64,000 nucleotides of DNA, from positions 1,187,001 through 1,251,000 of the forward strand of contig NZ_CP077095.1 of the NCBI RefSeq assembly GCF_014268885.2, in the 5' to 3' direction. The stretch comes from Pseudomonas xantholysinigenes. GTDB lineage: Bacteria; Pseudomonadota; Gammaproteobacteria; Pseudomonadales; Pseudomonadaceae. Under the pieces are notes generated by a model, which was not told the origin of the DNA, ran no database searches, and saw nothing but the letters and a program-made list of their open reading frames with translations. This document shows, one piece after another, positions 17,317-26,189 of the stretch (within the stretch, counting starts at the first letter, position 1; each line of letters starts with the position of its first letter). The position numbers and the translations under genes are program-made.

Positions 17317-17348
17317 GATATATCGTGAGATATTACTCAAGATATATC
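17317..17348 (-). promoter_or_regulatory. Twin GATATATC palindromes, probable PadR operator
   Basis: GATATATC occurs at 17317-17324 and 17341-17348, 24 bp apart centre to centre, with GAGATATTACTC (also partly symmetrical) between them. They lie 23-54 bp upstream of the PadR start in an AT-rich stretch, the right place for autoregulation. Confidence 0.6.
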
Positions 17349-17407
17349 GCAATACAAGCCCTTAAATACGAATTATTACTATCTGATTAGTCGATCGGTC
17401 GTCACTC

Positions 17408-20400
17408 TCAAGGTTGTGAAGCTACCTGCGGCACTTTGCAGGCATTGGGATTGCCCGGTTCCAGATAGGGCATGAGGATCGGCGCCATGCCCTTGAGCAC
17501 TTGCACTGGCAGCGCCGAGGTGAACTTGAAGGCTTCGGCCGAACGCCCTGGGACGAACGCCGTCAGGGTGCCGAAATGGTTGTCGCCGAGGAAGAACACG
17601 AAGGTGGCGGTGCGGTTCAGCGAGCGTGAACCGATCAGCCGGCCGCCGGCACCGAAGCTTTCGATGCGGTTGTCGCCGGTGCCGGTCTTGCCGCCCATCA
17701 CCAGCGGGGTGCCATCGTGCAGCTTGAAGCTGCCAGAGATACGCCGCGCGGTACCGGCATCGACCACCTGCGACATGGCGCCCTTGAGCGCCCGTGCCAC
17801 TTCCACCGGGAGAATTCGCTGGCCACGGTCAGGGTCGCTGGTCAGTTGGGTCTCGTAGGGCGTGCCCTGGGCGAAGTGCAGGGTGTCGATACGCAGGGTC
17901 GGCAGGCGCACACCGTCGTTCTGGATGATCCCCACCAGCTCGGACAGGGCGGCGGGGCGGTCGCCGGAACTGCCGATGGCGGTGGCCAGCGACGGCACCA
18001 GGTGGTCGAACGGGTAGCCGACGCGCTTCCAGCGCTGGTGGATGTCGGTGAAGGCCTCGATCTCGACCATGGTGCGGATGCGGCTGTCGCGGGCGCCCTG
18101 ATGGCGGCTCTTGAACAGCCAGCCGTAGACCTCCTGGCGCTCGAAGCGGCTGGCGTTGAGGGTGTCCTTGAGCGAGGCGCCGGGATTTTTCAGCAGGTAG
18201 CCGAGCATCCACAGGTCAAGCGGGTGGACCTTGGCGATGTAGCCCTGGTCGGGCAGGTCGTACTTGCCAGGGCCATAGGCGTCGTACATTTCCACCAGGC
18301 GGCCATCGGTGAGCTTGGCCATGACCAGCTTGTCGCCCTTGCTGTGGGCGCGGACGAAGGCGTTGAAGGTTTCCTGGCTGGCCTCGGGGAACAGGTAGCG
18401 ATGTACCGCGGCCAGGCGTTGCGGGGTGACGCGCAGGCTGTCGAGGAAGGTGTCCAGGCGCTGTTGCGAAGTCTTGCGCTGGTACTTCTTCCAGAACCGC
18501 ATCATGTAGTTGGTGCCTTCGCGGTCGGCGAAGCGTGACAGGTACTCCTGGCGCCGTGGGTCGCTGTCGTCCTTGAGCAGCGGCTCGCGGTTGAACGGCT
18601 GCTGGTAGGTGACATAGCGCACGATATCGCGCATCAGGCGGATGAACGGCAGGTTGATCGACTCGCGCAGGGCGTCCTTGAGGGTCGGGTTGCGGCCGTT
18701 GTCTTCCTTGCGGAAGTTGTTGAACACGTGCATGCCGCCGCCGGTGAAGAACGCCTCGCCGGTGTTGGCCGAATACTTGCGCTCCAGCGCTGCGTCGAGC
18801 ATGGCGTCGAGGCTCTGGTTCTTGCTGTTGAGGGCCAGCCATTCCAGCGACCACTGGGTGATGCGGTCGAGCTCGGCCACCGGCACCTGCTTCAGCTCGG
18901 CGGCGGGTTTGCCGGCGTACTTGTCGTGCAGCTCGGCGATGATCTCCAGGTAGGTGGTGAGCACTCGCAACTTGGCGGTGGAGCCGAGCTCCAGCTTGCT
19001 GCCCTCGTTGATGTCGAAGGGCTGGTTGGTGCTGTCGGTCTGCACTCGAACCCGCGAGCCGTCGGCGGTGCGCTCGAACAGGGTGAAGCTGTAGCTCACT
19101 TGGTCGGTGGTCTTGGCGGTGAGCAGGCGTTCGCCGATCAGGCCGATCTGCGCGGCGAACACCGGATCGGCGAGGTTTTTCAGATACTGGCTGACCTGCA
19201 CCTGGAGGTCGGCTTGCAGGGTGCTGGTGGCGGACAGGTCGAGGCGGTCGAGGTCGTACAAGGGGCGGTTGAGCATGGCCGCCAGGCGGTTGCGGGCCAG
19301 GCTGATGCCTTTGTTGGTGATGATCGGCACGATGGTCGGCTGCGCCACCCAGTCGCGGTACACCGCCTTGCTGGCCAAGGCGGCGGCGGCCAGCGGCTGG
19401 TCGATGATGGCGTTGGCCGCCAGCACGCGAATGTGCGCATCGGTAAGCTCCGCCAGCTCGATGCGGCCCTTGGACAGGTAGTGCGAAGGGCGGCGCTGGG
19501 CGATCATCAACGACAGCACCTGGCGCAGGGCCAGGCCTCGCTCGGCCAGGCTCTTTTCATCATTGGCGGTGGCGTTGAGCGCCTGGTTGACCTGGTCGAA
19601 ATCGGCGCCATACCAGACCCGCAGCCCTTCGGCCATGCCGTGCACCTCGCCGTGCCCGGGCACCGCCGACAGCGGCACGCTGTTGAGGTAGTCGCGCACG
19701 ATGCGCTCGCGCGCCTCGGTGGTATCAGGACCACCCTGGTAGGCGCGCACGCTGGCGGAGATCATCTGGCGGATCTTCTCGGCGCCGGAAACGGTCAGCC
19801 CGTCCGGCGAGTGGCGGTATTTTTCCAATTGGGTGGCCAGGGTGCTGCCACCGGCGGATTGCCCCGGCAGGGCAAGGTACTTGGCTATCTGGCTGTAGGC
19901 GGCCTTGGCGAAGCGTGGCCAGTCCACTGCGGGGTTGTTCTGCGGGTCTTTCGGGTCGAGCAGTTCGCGGTTCTCGATGAACAGCAGGCTGTTGACCATC
20001 ACCGGCGGGATCGCGGCGAAATTCGGATACAGGTGCTGTGGGTAGTTGTACTGGTACAAAGTGTCGCCACGGCAGTCGGTGATCGACAGGCCAGCCTGGA
20101 TCTTCTCGACGTAGGGCACGAACAGGCCGTGCTCGACATAGTTCATCAGCGCCGGCGAGAAGCGCACCTGCTGGGTGATCAGGTAGTCGCGCTTGAGCAG
20201 TCGCGGCAGGAACTCGCCCAGGGCGCTGTAGCCCAGGCGCTTGTCGAACGGGCCTTCGCCGGGGTAGACGATCGCGTCGCTGGGGCCGGGCTCCAGGGCA
20301 TAGGTAAGGGTGCCGGCCAGGCGGCTGAACTCGCGGGACTGCACGCGCGAGGTCTGGATTTCGTCATAGGCGGCAAAGCCCACGGCGACGATGGCCAGCA

Positions 20401-20527
20401 CCAGGATCAGCAGGATCAGGCGCCACCACAGCCGACGCTGACGTGGGGTCTTGGGCAAGGGGGCTTCAGCCTGAGGTGCTTTGGGTGCTTCCGTTCTGGT
20501 TGGTTCCGATTGCCACAGTGCGCCCAT
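17408..20527 (-). CDS. Large atypical transglycosylase/transpeptidase (penicillin-binding protein)
   Basis: 1039 aa, inner-membrane anchored (helix LWWRLILLILVLAIVAVGFAAYD, about 38-60) with a periplasmic body. The glycosyltransferase-51 domain (about 130-350) shows IENRELLDP in place of the usual EDxxFxxHxG and GGSTLATQLEKYR plus GAEKIRQ. The transpeptidase domain (about 500-1000) shows SxxK as LGSTAKLR, SxN as ESINLPFIR and KTG as GGKTGTGDN. It should polymerise and crosslink peptidoglycan, but the motifs deviate from PBP1a/1b. The Met at 20527 is chosen because the upstream 43 codons are not family-like; 20656 is the far limit. Single gene. Confidence 0.85.
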   Translation of the reverse strand: MGALWQSEPTRTEAPKAPQAEAPLPKTPRQRRLWWRLILLILVLAIVAVGFAAYDEIQTSRVQSREFSRLAGTLTYALEPGPSDAIVYPGEGPFDKRLGYSALGEFLPRLLKRDYLITQQVRFSPALMNYVEHGLFVPYVEKIQAGLSITDCRGDTLYQYNYPQHLYPNFAAIPPVMVNSLLFIENRELLDPKDPQNNPAVDWPRFAKAAYSQIAKYLALPGQSAGGSTLATQLEKYRHSPDGLTVSGAEKIRQMISASVRAYQGGPDTTEARERIVRDYLNSVPLSAVPGHGEVHGMAEGLRVWYGADFDQVNQALNATANDEKSLAERGLALRQVLSLMIAQRRPSHYLSKGRIELAELTDAHIRVLAANAIIDQPLAAAALASKAVYRDWVAQPTIVPIITNKGISLARNRLAAMLNRPLYDLDRLDLSATSTLQADLQVQVSQYLKNLADPVFAAQIGLIGERLLTAKTTDQVSYSFTLFERTADGSRVRVQTDSTNQPFDINEGSKLELGSTAKLRVLTTYLEIIAELHDKYAGKPAAELKQVPVAELDRITQWSLEWLALNSKNQSLDAMLDAALERKYSANTGEAFFTGGGMHVFNNFRKEDNGRNPTLKDALRESINLPFIRLMRDIVRYVTYQQPFNREPLLKDDSDPRRQEYLSRFADREGTNYMMRFWKKYQRKTSQQRLDTFLDSLRVTPQRLAAVHRYLFPEASQETFNAFVRAHSKGDKLVMAKLTDGRLVEMYDAYGPGKYDLPDQGYIAKVHPLDLWMLGYLLKNPGASLKDTLNASRFERQEVYGWLFKSRHQGARDSRIRTMVEIEAFTDIHQRWKRVGYPFDHLVPSLATAIGSSGDRPAALSELVGIIQNDGVRLPTLRIDTLHFAQGTPYETQLTSDPDRGQRILPVEVARALKGAMSQVVDAGTARRISGSFKLHDGTPLVMGGKTGTGDNRIESFGAGGRLIGSRSLNRTATFVFFLGDNHFGTLTAFVPGRSAEAFKFTSALPVQVLKGMAPILMPYLEPGNPNACKVPQVASQP

Positions 20528-20953
20528 AGTCTTGAGTCCGGCCAGGTGTTTTCGCGTTACTTGTCTGAAGCTTAGACGGTGGCCGGGTTTGGTGAAAAAT
20601 TTGTAGGAGGCATCGGATTGCTTCGTAAAAACATGCGCCTTTGGTGCGACTTCCATTCTGCGGCAATGTTGTTAAGGTAGCTGCCCCATTCCTGTGCGTG
20701 GGCGGAACAGGGCCGAAATGCCCCTCCGTAGCGAGGCGTTTGGCCGAGAATTCTCGCCAAATTTCCTGCTGTATATAGTGAAAAGCCCTACAGGTGCCTT
20801 CCTATACTGCTCGACCCCTTCGCCCTGCCGGTGCCCCGAGCCCCGGTGGACAGGTTGGCCCACAAGGCCGCCTGGCGTGACGACGCCCCGCCTATCGGCC
20901 GGGCCGGTGCTGCACGAAGGTCAAATCCAATAACAAAATGAGGTTGTATTGCT
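20528..20953. promoter_or_regulatory. Intergenic region with palindrome and promoter for the permease
   Basis: No gene seen in these 426 bp. A perfect 12-bp palindrome CGAGAATTCTCG (20745-20756), extendable to TTGGCCGAGAATTCTCGCCAA, overlaps a plausible -35 (TTCTCG); 17 bp further is TATAGT (20774-20779). The palindrome may be an operator of the permease gene. A second TATACT lies near 20812. Confidence 0.45.
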
Positions 20954-22369
20954 ATGCCCGTCGGCAACCACCCTGCCCATGGCGAGTCCGCCCAAGGCGG
21001 CCCGCTCAAGCGCGAGCTGGGCGAACGGCACATCCGTTTGATGGCCCTTGGCGCCTGTATCGGCGTCGGCCTGTTCCTCGGTTCGGCCAAGGCCATCGAA
21101 ATGGCCGGCCCCGCCATCATGCTGTCCTACATCATCGGTGGCCTGGCCATCCTGGTGATCATGCGCGCCCTCGGCGAGATGGCCGTGCACAACCCGGTCG
21201 CAGGCTCCTTCAGCCGCTACGCGCAAGACTACCTCGGCCCGCTGGCGGGCTTTCTCACGGGCTGGAACTACTGGTTCCTGTGGCTGGTGACCTGCGTTGC
21301 CGAAATCACCGCAGTGGCCATCTACATGGGCATCTGGTTCCCCGATGTGCCGCGCTGGATCTGGGCGCTGATGGCCCTGGGCAGCATGGGCGCGATCAAC
21401 CTGATCGCGGTCAAGGCGTTCGGCGAGTTCGAGTTCTGGTTCGCCCTGATCAAGATCGTCACCATCATTGCCATGGTGCTCGGCGGCATCGGCATCATCG
21501 CTTTCGGCTTCGGTAACGACGGCGTGGCCATGGGTATCTCCAACCTGTGGAGCAACGGCGGCTTCATGCCCAACGGCGTGACCGGCGTGCTGATGTCGCT
21601 ACAGATGGTGATGTTCGCCTACCTGGGCGTGGAAATGATCGGCCTGACCGCCGGTGAGGCACGCAACCCGCAGAAGACCATCCCGCAAGCCATCGGCTCG
21701 GTGTTCTGGCGCATCCTGCTGTTCTATGTGGGCGCGCTGTTCGTGATCCTGTCGATCTACCCGTGGAACGAGATCGGTAGCCAGGGCAGCCCGTTCGTCA
21801 TGACCTTCGAGCGCCTTGGAATCAAGACTGCCGCCGGCATCATCAACTTCGTGGTGATCACCGCCGCGCTGTCGTCGTGCAACGGCGGCATCTTCAGCAC
21901 CGGGCGCATGCTCTACAGCCTGGCGCAGAACGGCCAGGCCCCGGCCACCTTCGCCCGCACCTCGAAGAGCGGCGTGCCGCGCAATGCGCTGCTGCTGTCG
22001 ATCGGCGCGCTGCTGCTGGGCGTGCTGGCCAACTACCTGGTGCCGGAGAAGGTGTTCGTCTGGGTGACCTCGATCGCCACCTTCGGTGCGATCTGGACCT
22101 GGGTGATGATCCTGCTGGCGCAGCTGAAGTTCCGCGCCGGGCTGAGCACTGCCGAGCGCAATGCGCTGAAGTACCGCATGTGGCTGTGGCCGCTGAGTTC
22201 GTACCTGGCGCTGGCGTTCCTGGTGCTGGTGGTGGGCCTGATGGCGTACTTCCCGGATACCCGCGTGGCGCTGTATATCGGCCCGGCGTTCCTGGTGCTG
22301 CTGACGGTGCTGTACTACGCGTTCCGCCTGGCACCTAAAGAGGCGCAAGCGCTGACAAGCAGTGTCTGA
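20954..22369 (+). CDS. proY: AAT-family amino acid permease, ProY-like
   Basis: 471-aa inner-membrane transporter with 12 predicted helices. The start region RELGERHIRLMALGACIGVGLFLGS is the amino-acid-permease signature, and GEMAVHNPVAGSFSRYAQDYLGPLAGF plus VMFAYLGVEMIGLTAGEARNP closely follow E. coli ProY as I recall it. Substrate is therefore guessed as proline or a related amino acid; histidine permeases of Pseudomonas are close relatives. ATG at 20954 preceded by AGG-like sequence (ATGAGGTTG). Single gene followed by REP elements. Confidence 0.82.
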   Translation: MPVGNHPAHGESAQGGPLKRELGERHIRLMALGACIGVGLFLGSAKAIEMAGPAIMLSYIIGGLAILVIMRALGEMAVHNPVAGSFSRYAQDYLGPLAGFLTGWNYWFLWLVTCVAEITAVAIYMGIWFPDVPRWIWALMALGSMGAINLIAVKAFGEFEFWFALIKIVTIIAMVLGGIGIIAFGFGNDGVAMGISNLWSNGGFMPNGVTGVLMSLQMVMFAYLGVEMIGLTAGEARNPQKTIPQAIGSVFWRILLFYVGALFVILSIYPWNEIGSQGSPFVMTFERLGIKTAAGIINFVVITAALSSCNGGIFSTGRMLYSLAQNGQAPATFARTSKSGVPRNALLLSIGALLLGVLANYLVPEKVFVWVTSIATFGAIWTWVMILLAQLKFRAGLSTAERNALKYRMWLWPLSSYLALAFLVLVVGLMAYFPDTRVALYIGPAFLVLLTVLYYAFRLAPKEAQALTSSV

Positions 22370-22380
22370 TGTGAAATAGA

Positions 22381-22484
22381 GGGGCTGCTGCGCAGCCCTT
22401 TCGCGGCACAAGGCCGCTCCTACAGGGAGTACGTAGCGCCTGCAGGAGCGGCCTTGTGCCGCGAAAGGGCCGCAAAGCAGCCCC
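22381..22484. repeat. Long inverted REP pair between convergent genes
   Basis: About 45-bp arms at 22381-22425 and 22440-22484 are nearly perfect inverted copies (core GCCCTTTCGCGGCACAAGG and GTAGGAGCGGCC/GCAGGAGCGGCC) with a 14-bp centre. Can form a large cruciform or RNA hairpin; probably ends both neighbouring transcripts. Confidence 0.88.
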
Positions 22485-22493
22485 CGCGATCGA

Positions 22494-24113
22494 TCAGGCC
22501 GCCACCTCGCTGTGCGGCTCGAAACTGTCGGCACGAGCCAGTTGCCACATCCGCGAATAGAACTGCCCATTGACCTCGCCGGTAAGCAACTCGCCCGGCT
22601 TGAGGAACACATGCATCTGCGAGAACAGCTTGATCTCGGTGGCCGAGATTCGTCGTACCAGGTGCTTGGCCTCCAGTTGGGCTGGGTGTTCCAGCCCCGC
22701 CGCGGCGAGCATCTCGGCCAGCGCACGCAAAGTGTTGTGGTGGAAATTGAGCACCCGTTGGGCCTTGTCCGGCACCACCAGCGCCCGCTGGCGCAGGGCG
22801 TCCTGGGTGGCCACGCCGGTCGGGCACTTGTTGGTATGGCAGCTCTGCGACTGGATGCAGCCAATGGCGAACATGAAGCCACGCGCCGAGTTGGCCCAGT
22901 CGGCGCCGATGGCCAGCACGCTGGCGATGTCGAAGGCGCTGACGATCTTGCCGCTGGCGCCAAGCTTGACCTTGTCGCGCAGGTTCAGCCCCACCAGGGT
23001 GTTGTGCACGAACAGCAGCCCTTCGCGCAGCGGCACGCCGATATGGTCGGTGAACTCCACGGGGGCCGCGCCGGTGCCGCCTTCCTTGCCGTCGACGACG
23101 ATGAAGTCGGGGAGGATGCCGGTTTCCAGCATGGCCTTGGCGATGCCCATGAATTCCCAAGGATGGCCCAGGCAGAACTTGAAGCCCACCGGCTTGCCGC
23201 CGGACAGTTCACGCAGCTGGGCGATGAACTGCATCATTTCGATGGGGGTGGAGAAGGCACTGTGGCGTGACGGCGAAATGCAGTCCTCGCCCATCATCAC
23301 GCCGCGGGTCTCGGCGATTTCCTCGGTCACCTTGTGCTTGGGCAGGATACCGCCATGGCCGGGTTTGGCGCCTTGGCTCATCTTGATCTCGATCATCCGC
23401 ACCTGTGGGTTCTGCGCTTGGCTGGCGAAACGTTCGGGGTCGAAGCGGCCGTCCGGGGTGCGGCAACCGAAGTAGCCGCTGCCCAGTTCCCACACCAGGT
23501 CGCCGCCATGCTCGCGGTGGTACGGGCTGATGCTGCCCTCGCCGGTGTCGTGGTGGAAGTTGCCCAGCTTGGCGCCCTGGTTGAGGGCGCGGATGGCGTT
23601 GGCGCTGAGCGAGCCGAAGCTCATGGCCGAGATGTTGAAGATCGACGCCGAATACGGCTGGCTGCACTGCGGGCCGCCGACCACCACGCGGAAGCTGGCC
23701 GGATCGGCCAGCGGCGCCGGGCGCATGGAGTGGCCGATGAATTCGAAGCCCGACTCGTAGACGTCGATCAGGGTGCCGAAGGGCTTGTCCGAGGCCTCGT
23801 TCTTGGCCCGGGCGTAGACCAGCGAACGCTGGGCGCGGGAGAAGGGCAGGGCATCGCTATCGGACTCCAGCAGGTACTGGCGGATTTCCGGGCGGATGCC
23901 TTCGACCAGGTAGCGGATGTTACCGAGGATCGGGTAGTTGCGGCGCACCGCGTGGCGTTGCTGCAGCAGGTCGAACACGCCGATCAGGCTGAGCACCCCG
24001 GTGGTCAGGGTGAAGGGCCACAGCCAGTCATGCGCGAGGAACGGTAGGCTGGCGAGGGTAAACAGCACGCAGGCGGCGAAAAAGGCGTAACGACTGAGAA
24101 GTGACAGGCTCAT
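22494..24113 (-). CDS. FMN-binding glutamate synthase-like protein
   Basis: 539 aa. Two N-terminal membrane helices (about 5-45) precede a GltS FMN/2-oxoglutarate TIM-barrel domain. Visible features: ISAMSFGSLSANAIRALNQGAKLG, GEGSISPYH, IEIKMSQGAKPGHGGILP, DGKEGGTGAAPVEF and the Fe-S ligand stretch C-x5-C-x4-C (CIQSQSCHTNKCPTG). It lacks the glutaminase and central domains of full GltB, so it is not ordinary glutamate synthase; the substrate of this 'FMN-binding glutamate synthase family' is unknown. Start ATG at 24113. Confidence 0.88.
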   Translation of the reverse strand: MSLSLLSRYAFFAACVLFTLASLPFLAHDWLWPFTLTTGVLSLIGVFDLLQQRHAVRRNYPILGNIRYLVEGIRPEIRQYLLESDSDALPFSRAQRSLVYARAKNEASDKPFGTLIDVYESGFEFIGHSMRPAPLADPASFRVVVGGPQCSQPYSASIFNISAMSFGSLSANAIRALNQGAKLGNFHHDTGEGSISPYHREHGGDLVWELGSGYFGCRTPDGRFDPERFASQAQNPQVRMIEIKMSQGAKPGHGGILPKHKVTEEIAETRGVMMGEDCISPSRHSAFSTPIEMMQFIAQLRELSGGKPVGFKFCLGHPWEFMGIAKAMLETGILPDFIVVDGKEGGTGAAPVEFTDHIGVPLREGLLFVHNTLVGLNLRDKVKLGASGKIVSAFDIASVLAIGADWANSARGFMFAIGCIQSQSCHTNKCPTGVATQDALRQRALVVPDKAQRVLNFHHNTLRALAEMLAAAGLEHPAQLEAKHLVRRISATEIKLFSQMHVFLKPGELLTGEVNGQFYSRMWQLARADSFEPHSEVAA

Positions 24114-24255
24114 ACGGGGTCCTTGCGAATGGCGCGGTCAGGCTCAGGGGCCTGGGGCAAAGCCCGACCATAGCCCGGTTGGACGACGCTTTGCCAGCGT
24201 GGGGGCGGATGAAAAAATGAAAATTCGAGTATCGAAAATCATTCGCAATATATTA

Positions 24256-24270
24256 TGTTATAAAGTATCA
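24256..24270 (+). promoter_or_regulatory. Zur-like operator upstream of rpmE2
   Basis: TGTTATAAAGTATCA, 25 bp before the ATG. It matches in layout the site at 14753-14767. Derepression of zinc-free L31 under zinc shortage by Zur is established in several bacteria. Confidence 0.7.
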
Positions 24271-24294
24271 CTTTTATCTTGAGGAGTTTGCGTC

Positions 24295-24552
24295 ATGAAA
24301 GCAGGTATTCACCCCGACTACCGTCCCGTGCTGTTCCACGACACCGCTGCCGATGTGTACTTCCTGATCGGTTCAACGGTGGACACCGAGCGTACCCATC
24401 TGCACAGCGACGGCCAGACCTACCCTTATGTGGCGCTGGATGTATCCAGCGCCTCGCACCCGGTGTACACCGGGCAGCAGCGCAAGACCACGGTGGAAGG
24501 GCGGGTGGCCGGGTTCAACAAGCGGTTTGCCGGGTTCCAGGCCAAGCGCTGA
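24295..24552 (+). CDS. rpmE2: Ribosomal protein L31 type B, zinc-independent
   Basis: 85 aa, starting [19 protein letters not shown]. The L31 fold motif (IHPDYRPV...VDTERTH) is present, but no Cys occurs anywhere, so this is the C-minus form that replaces zinc-binding L31 when zinc is scarce, freeing zinc from ribosomes. GAGGAG lies at the usual distance (TTGAGGAGTTTGCGTC-ATG). The Zur-like box upstream fits this. The usual partner, C-minus L36 (rpmJ2), does not follow here. Confidence 0.96.
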   Translation: MKAGIHPDYRPVLFHDTAADVYFLIGSTVDTERTHLHSDGQTYPYVALDVSSASHPVYTGQQRKTTVEGRVAGFNKRFAGFQAKR

Positions 24553-24677
24553 GCCTGCCTCGGCTCAAGGGGGAGCATCCTTCGCGTCGCCGGGTTCGTC
24601 AGCAAGGCTGGCTCCTGCAGTGTGTGAAGGGACGCGGCGAGGTATCCTGCGTCCCCCCAACCCACCACGAGCCAGCC

Positions 24678-25091
24678 ATGCCCAAGATCATCCACATCGC
24701 CGCCGCCCTGCTCATCGATGCCCAGGGCCGCACCCTGCTGGTGCGCAAGCGCGGCACCCAGGCGTTCATGCAGCCCGGCGGCAAGATCGATGCCGGCGAG
24801 TCGCCGGCCCAGGCGCTGGTGCGCGAGCTGCATGAGGAACTGGGCCTGCGCGTCGATCCGGTCCAGGCTGTGCACCTGGGGCAGTTCAGCGCCCCGGCGG
24901 CCAATGAACCGGGCTTTGAGGTTCACGCCGAGCTGTTCCGCGTTCATTGCAGCGAGACGGTATGCCCGGCGGCGGAAATCGAAGAGGTGACCTGGCTGAG
25001 CGTCGACCAGGCGACAAGCTTGAACCTGGCTCCTCTGACCCGCGATCTGATCCTGCCGCTGTGGCGCGAAGGCCTCAACGCACCGCGCTGA
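24678..25091 (+). CDS. Nudix hydrolase
   Basis: 137-aa cytosolic Nudix enzyme. The box G-x5-E-x7-REUxEExGU is complete: GGKIDAGESPAQALVRELHE followed by ELGL (residues about 33-56), which binds the metal and the nucleoside diphosphate linkage. Substrate cannot be told. The ATG at 24678 begins MPKIIHIAAALLIDAQG, the expected beta strand; the longer frame to 24279 would overlap rpmE2 and is rejected. Its last 17 bases overlap the 3' end of metR on the other strand. Confidence 0.9.
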   Translation: MPKIIHIAAALLIDAQGRTLLVRKRGTQAFMQPGGKIDAGESPAQALVRELHEELGLRVDPVQAVHLGQFSAPAANEPGFEVHAELFRVHCSETVCPAAEIEEVTWLSVDQATSLNLAPLTRDLILPLWREGLNAPR

Positions 25092-25992
25092 CCCCATCGA
25101 GGGTGGCGAACGAGGTGTCCTTGGCGGTCAGCAGGAAGTCGCGCATGTACGGCGCATCGAGCATGTCGGTGCGCACTGCCGCGTACAGCGTGGCGAACAG
25201 GCCTTTTTCGCCCAGGCGCTTGCCCTTCACATAGCCCCGCGAGCTGTATTCGTGCAGCGCCCAGTGCGGCATGCCGCACACGCCGCGGCCGCTGGCCACC
25301 AGTTGCATCATCATCACCGTCAGCTCCGAGGTGCGCACCGCGGCCGGTTCGATATCGGCCGGCTCCAGGAAGCGGGTGAAGATGTCCAGGCGATCGCGTT
25401 CCACCGGGTAGGTGATCAGGGTCTGGTCGAGCAGGTCCTGGGGCACGATGTACGGTTTGCTGGCCAATGGGTGCTGGTTGGCCACGGCGAGCATGGCCTC
25501 GTAGGTGAACAGCGGCACGTAGGTGATGCCGGCCAGGTCCAGCGGGTCGGAGGTCACCACCAGGTCGAGGTCGCCGCGGGCCAGCGCCGGCAGCGGGGCG
25601 AAGGCGAAGCCCGAGGCCAGGTCCAGCTCCACCTCCGGCCAGGCGTCGCGGAACTGGTCGATGGTCGGCATCAGCCATTGGAAGCAGCTGTGGCACTCGA
25701 TGGCCATATGTAGGCGCCCGGCGGTGCCGCCGGCCAGGCGCGCGATATCGCGCTCGGCGCCGCGCAACAGTGGCAGGGTGGCGTCGGCCAGTTGCAGCAG
25801 GCGCAGACCGGCGCTGGTGAAGCGGATCGGCTTGGTCTTGCGCACGAACAGCGGCAGGCCCAGGCGCTCCTCGAGCTCCTTGAACTGGTGCGACAGCGCC
25901 GATTGCGTCAGATGCAGGCGCTCGGCGGCCTCCACCAGGCTGTCGGCTTCGCGCAAGGCATGAAGGGTTTTCAGGTGGCGGATCTCAAGCAC
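25075..25992 (-). CDS. metR: LysR-type regulator of methionine synthesis MetR
   Basis: 305 aa. N-terminal winged helix (LKTLHALREADSLVEAAERLHLTQSALSHQFKELEERLGLPLF) and C-terminal effector domain. The phrases AIECHSCFQWLMP and GVCGMPHWALHEYSSRGYV are characteristic of MetR, which activates metE, metH or glyA with homocysteine as co-effector. No target gene is adjacent. The gene overlaps the end of the Nudix gene convergently by 17 bp. Confidence 0.93.
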   Translation of the reverse strand: MLEIRHLKTLHALREADSLVEAAERLHLTQSALSHQFKELEERLGLPLFVRKTKPIRFTSAGLRLLQLADATLPLLRGAERDIARLAGGTAGRLHMAIECHSCFQWLMPTIDQFRDAWPEVELDLASGFAFAPLPALARGDLDLVVTSDPLDLAGITYVPLFTYEAMLAVANQHPLASKPYIVPQDLLDQTLITYPVERDRLDIFTRFLEPADIEPAAVRTSELTVMMMQLVASGRGVCGMPHWALHEYSSRGYVKGKRLGEKGLFATLYAAVRTDMLDAPYMRDFLLTAKDTSFATLDGVSAVR

Positions 25993-26189
25993 GCGGGCTC
26001 CGGTAGCAATCTTTGCGGGAAATCACAGGGTTGTTGAGTTTCCCTCATGTTTGGCGCTGTTGTCGACTGCCTGGCGCGCGCGACCGCTCGGCAAGGTTCA
26101 CGAAACTGTCACGGTTTTGTGGCAGCGCGACCGAACGGATTTCATCAGACTCGCGCTCTACTGGGGATCTGCATTCTGGTGTTTCTTTC

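Noticed and set aside
18728..20575. 615-aa plus-strand open frame
   Set aside because: Antisense shadow of the PBP gene; no motif.
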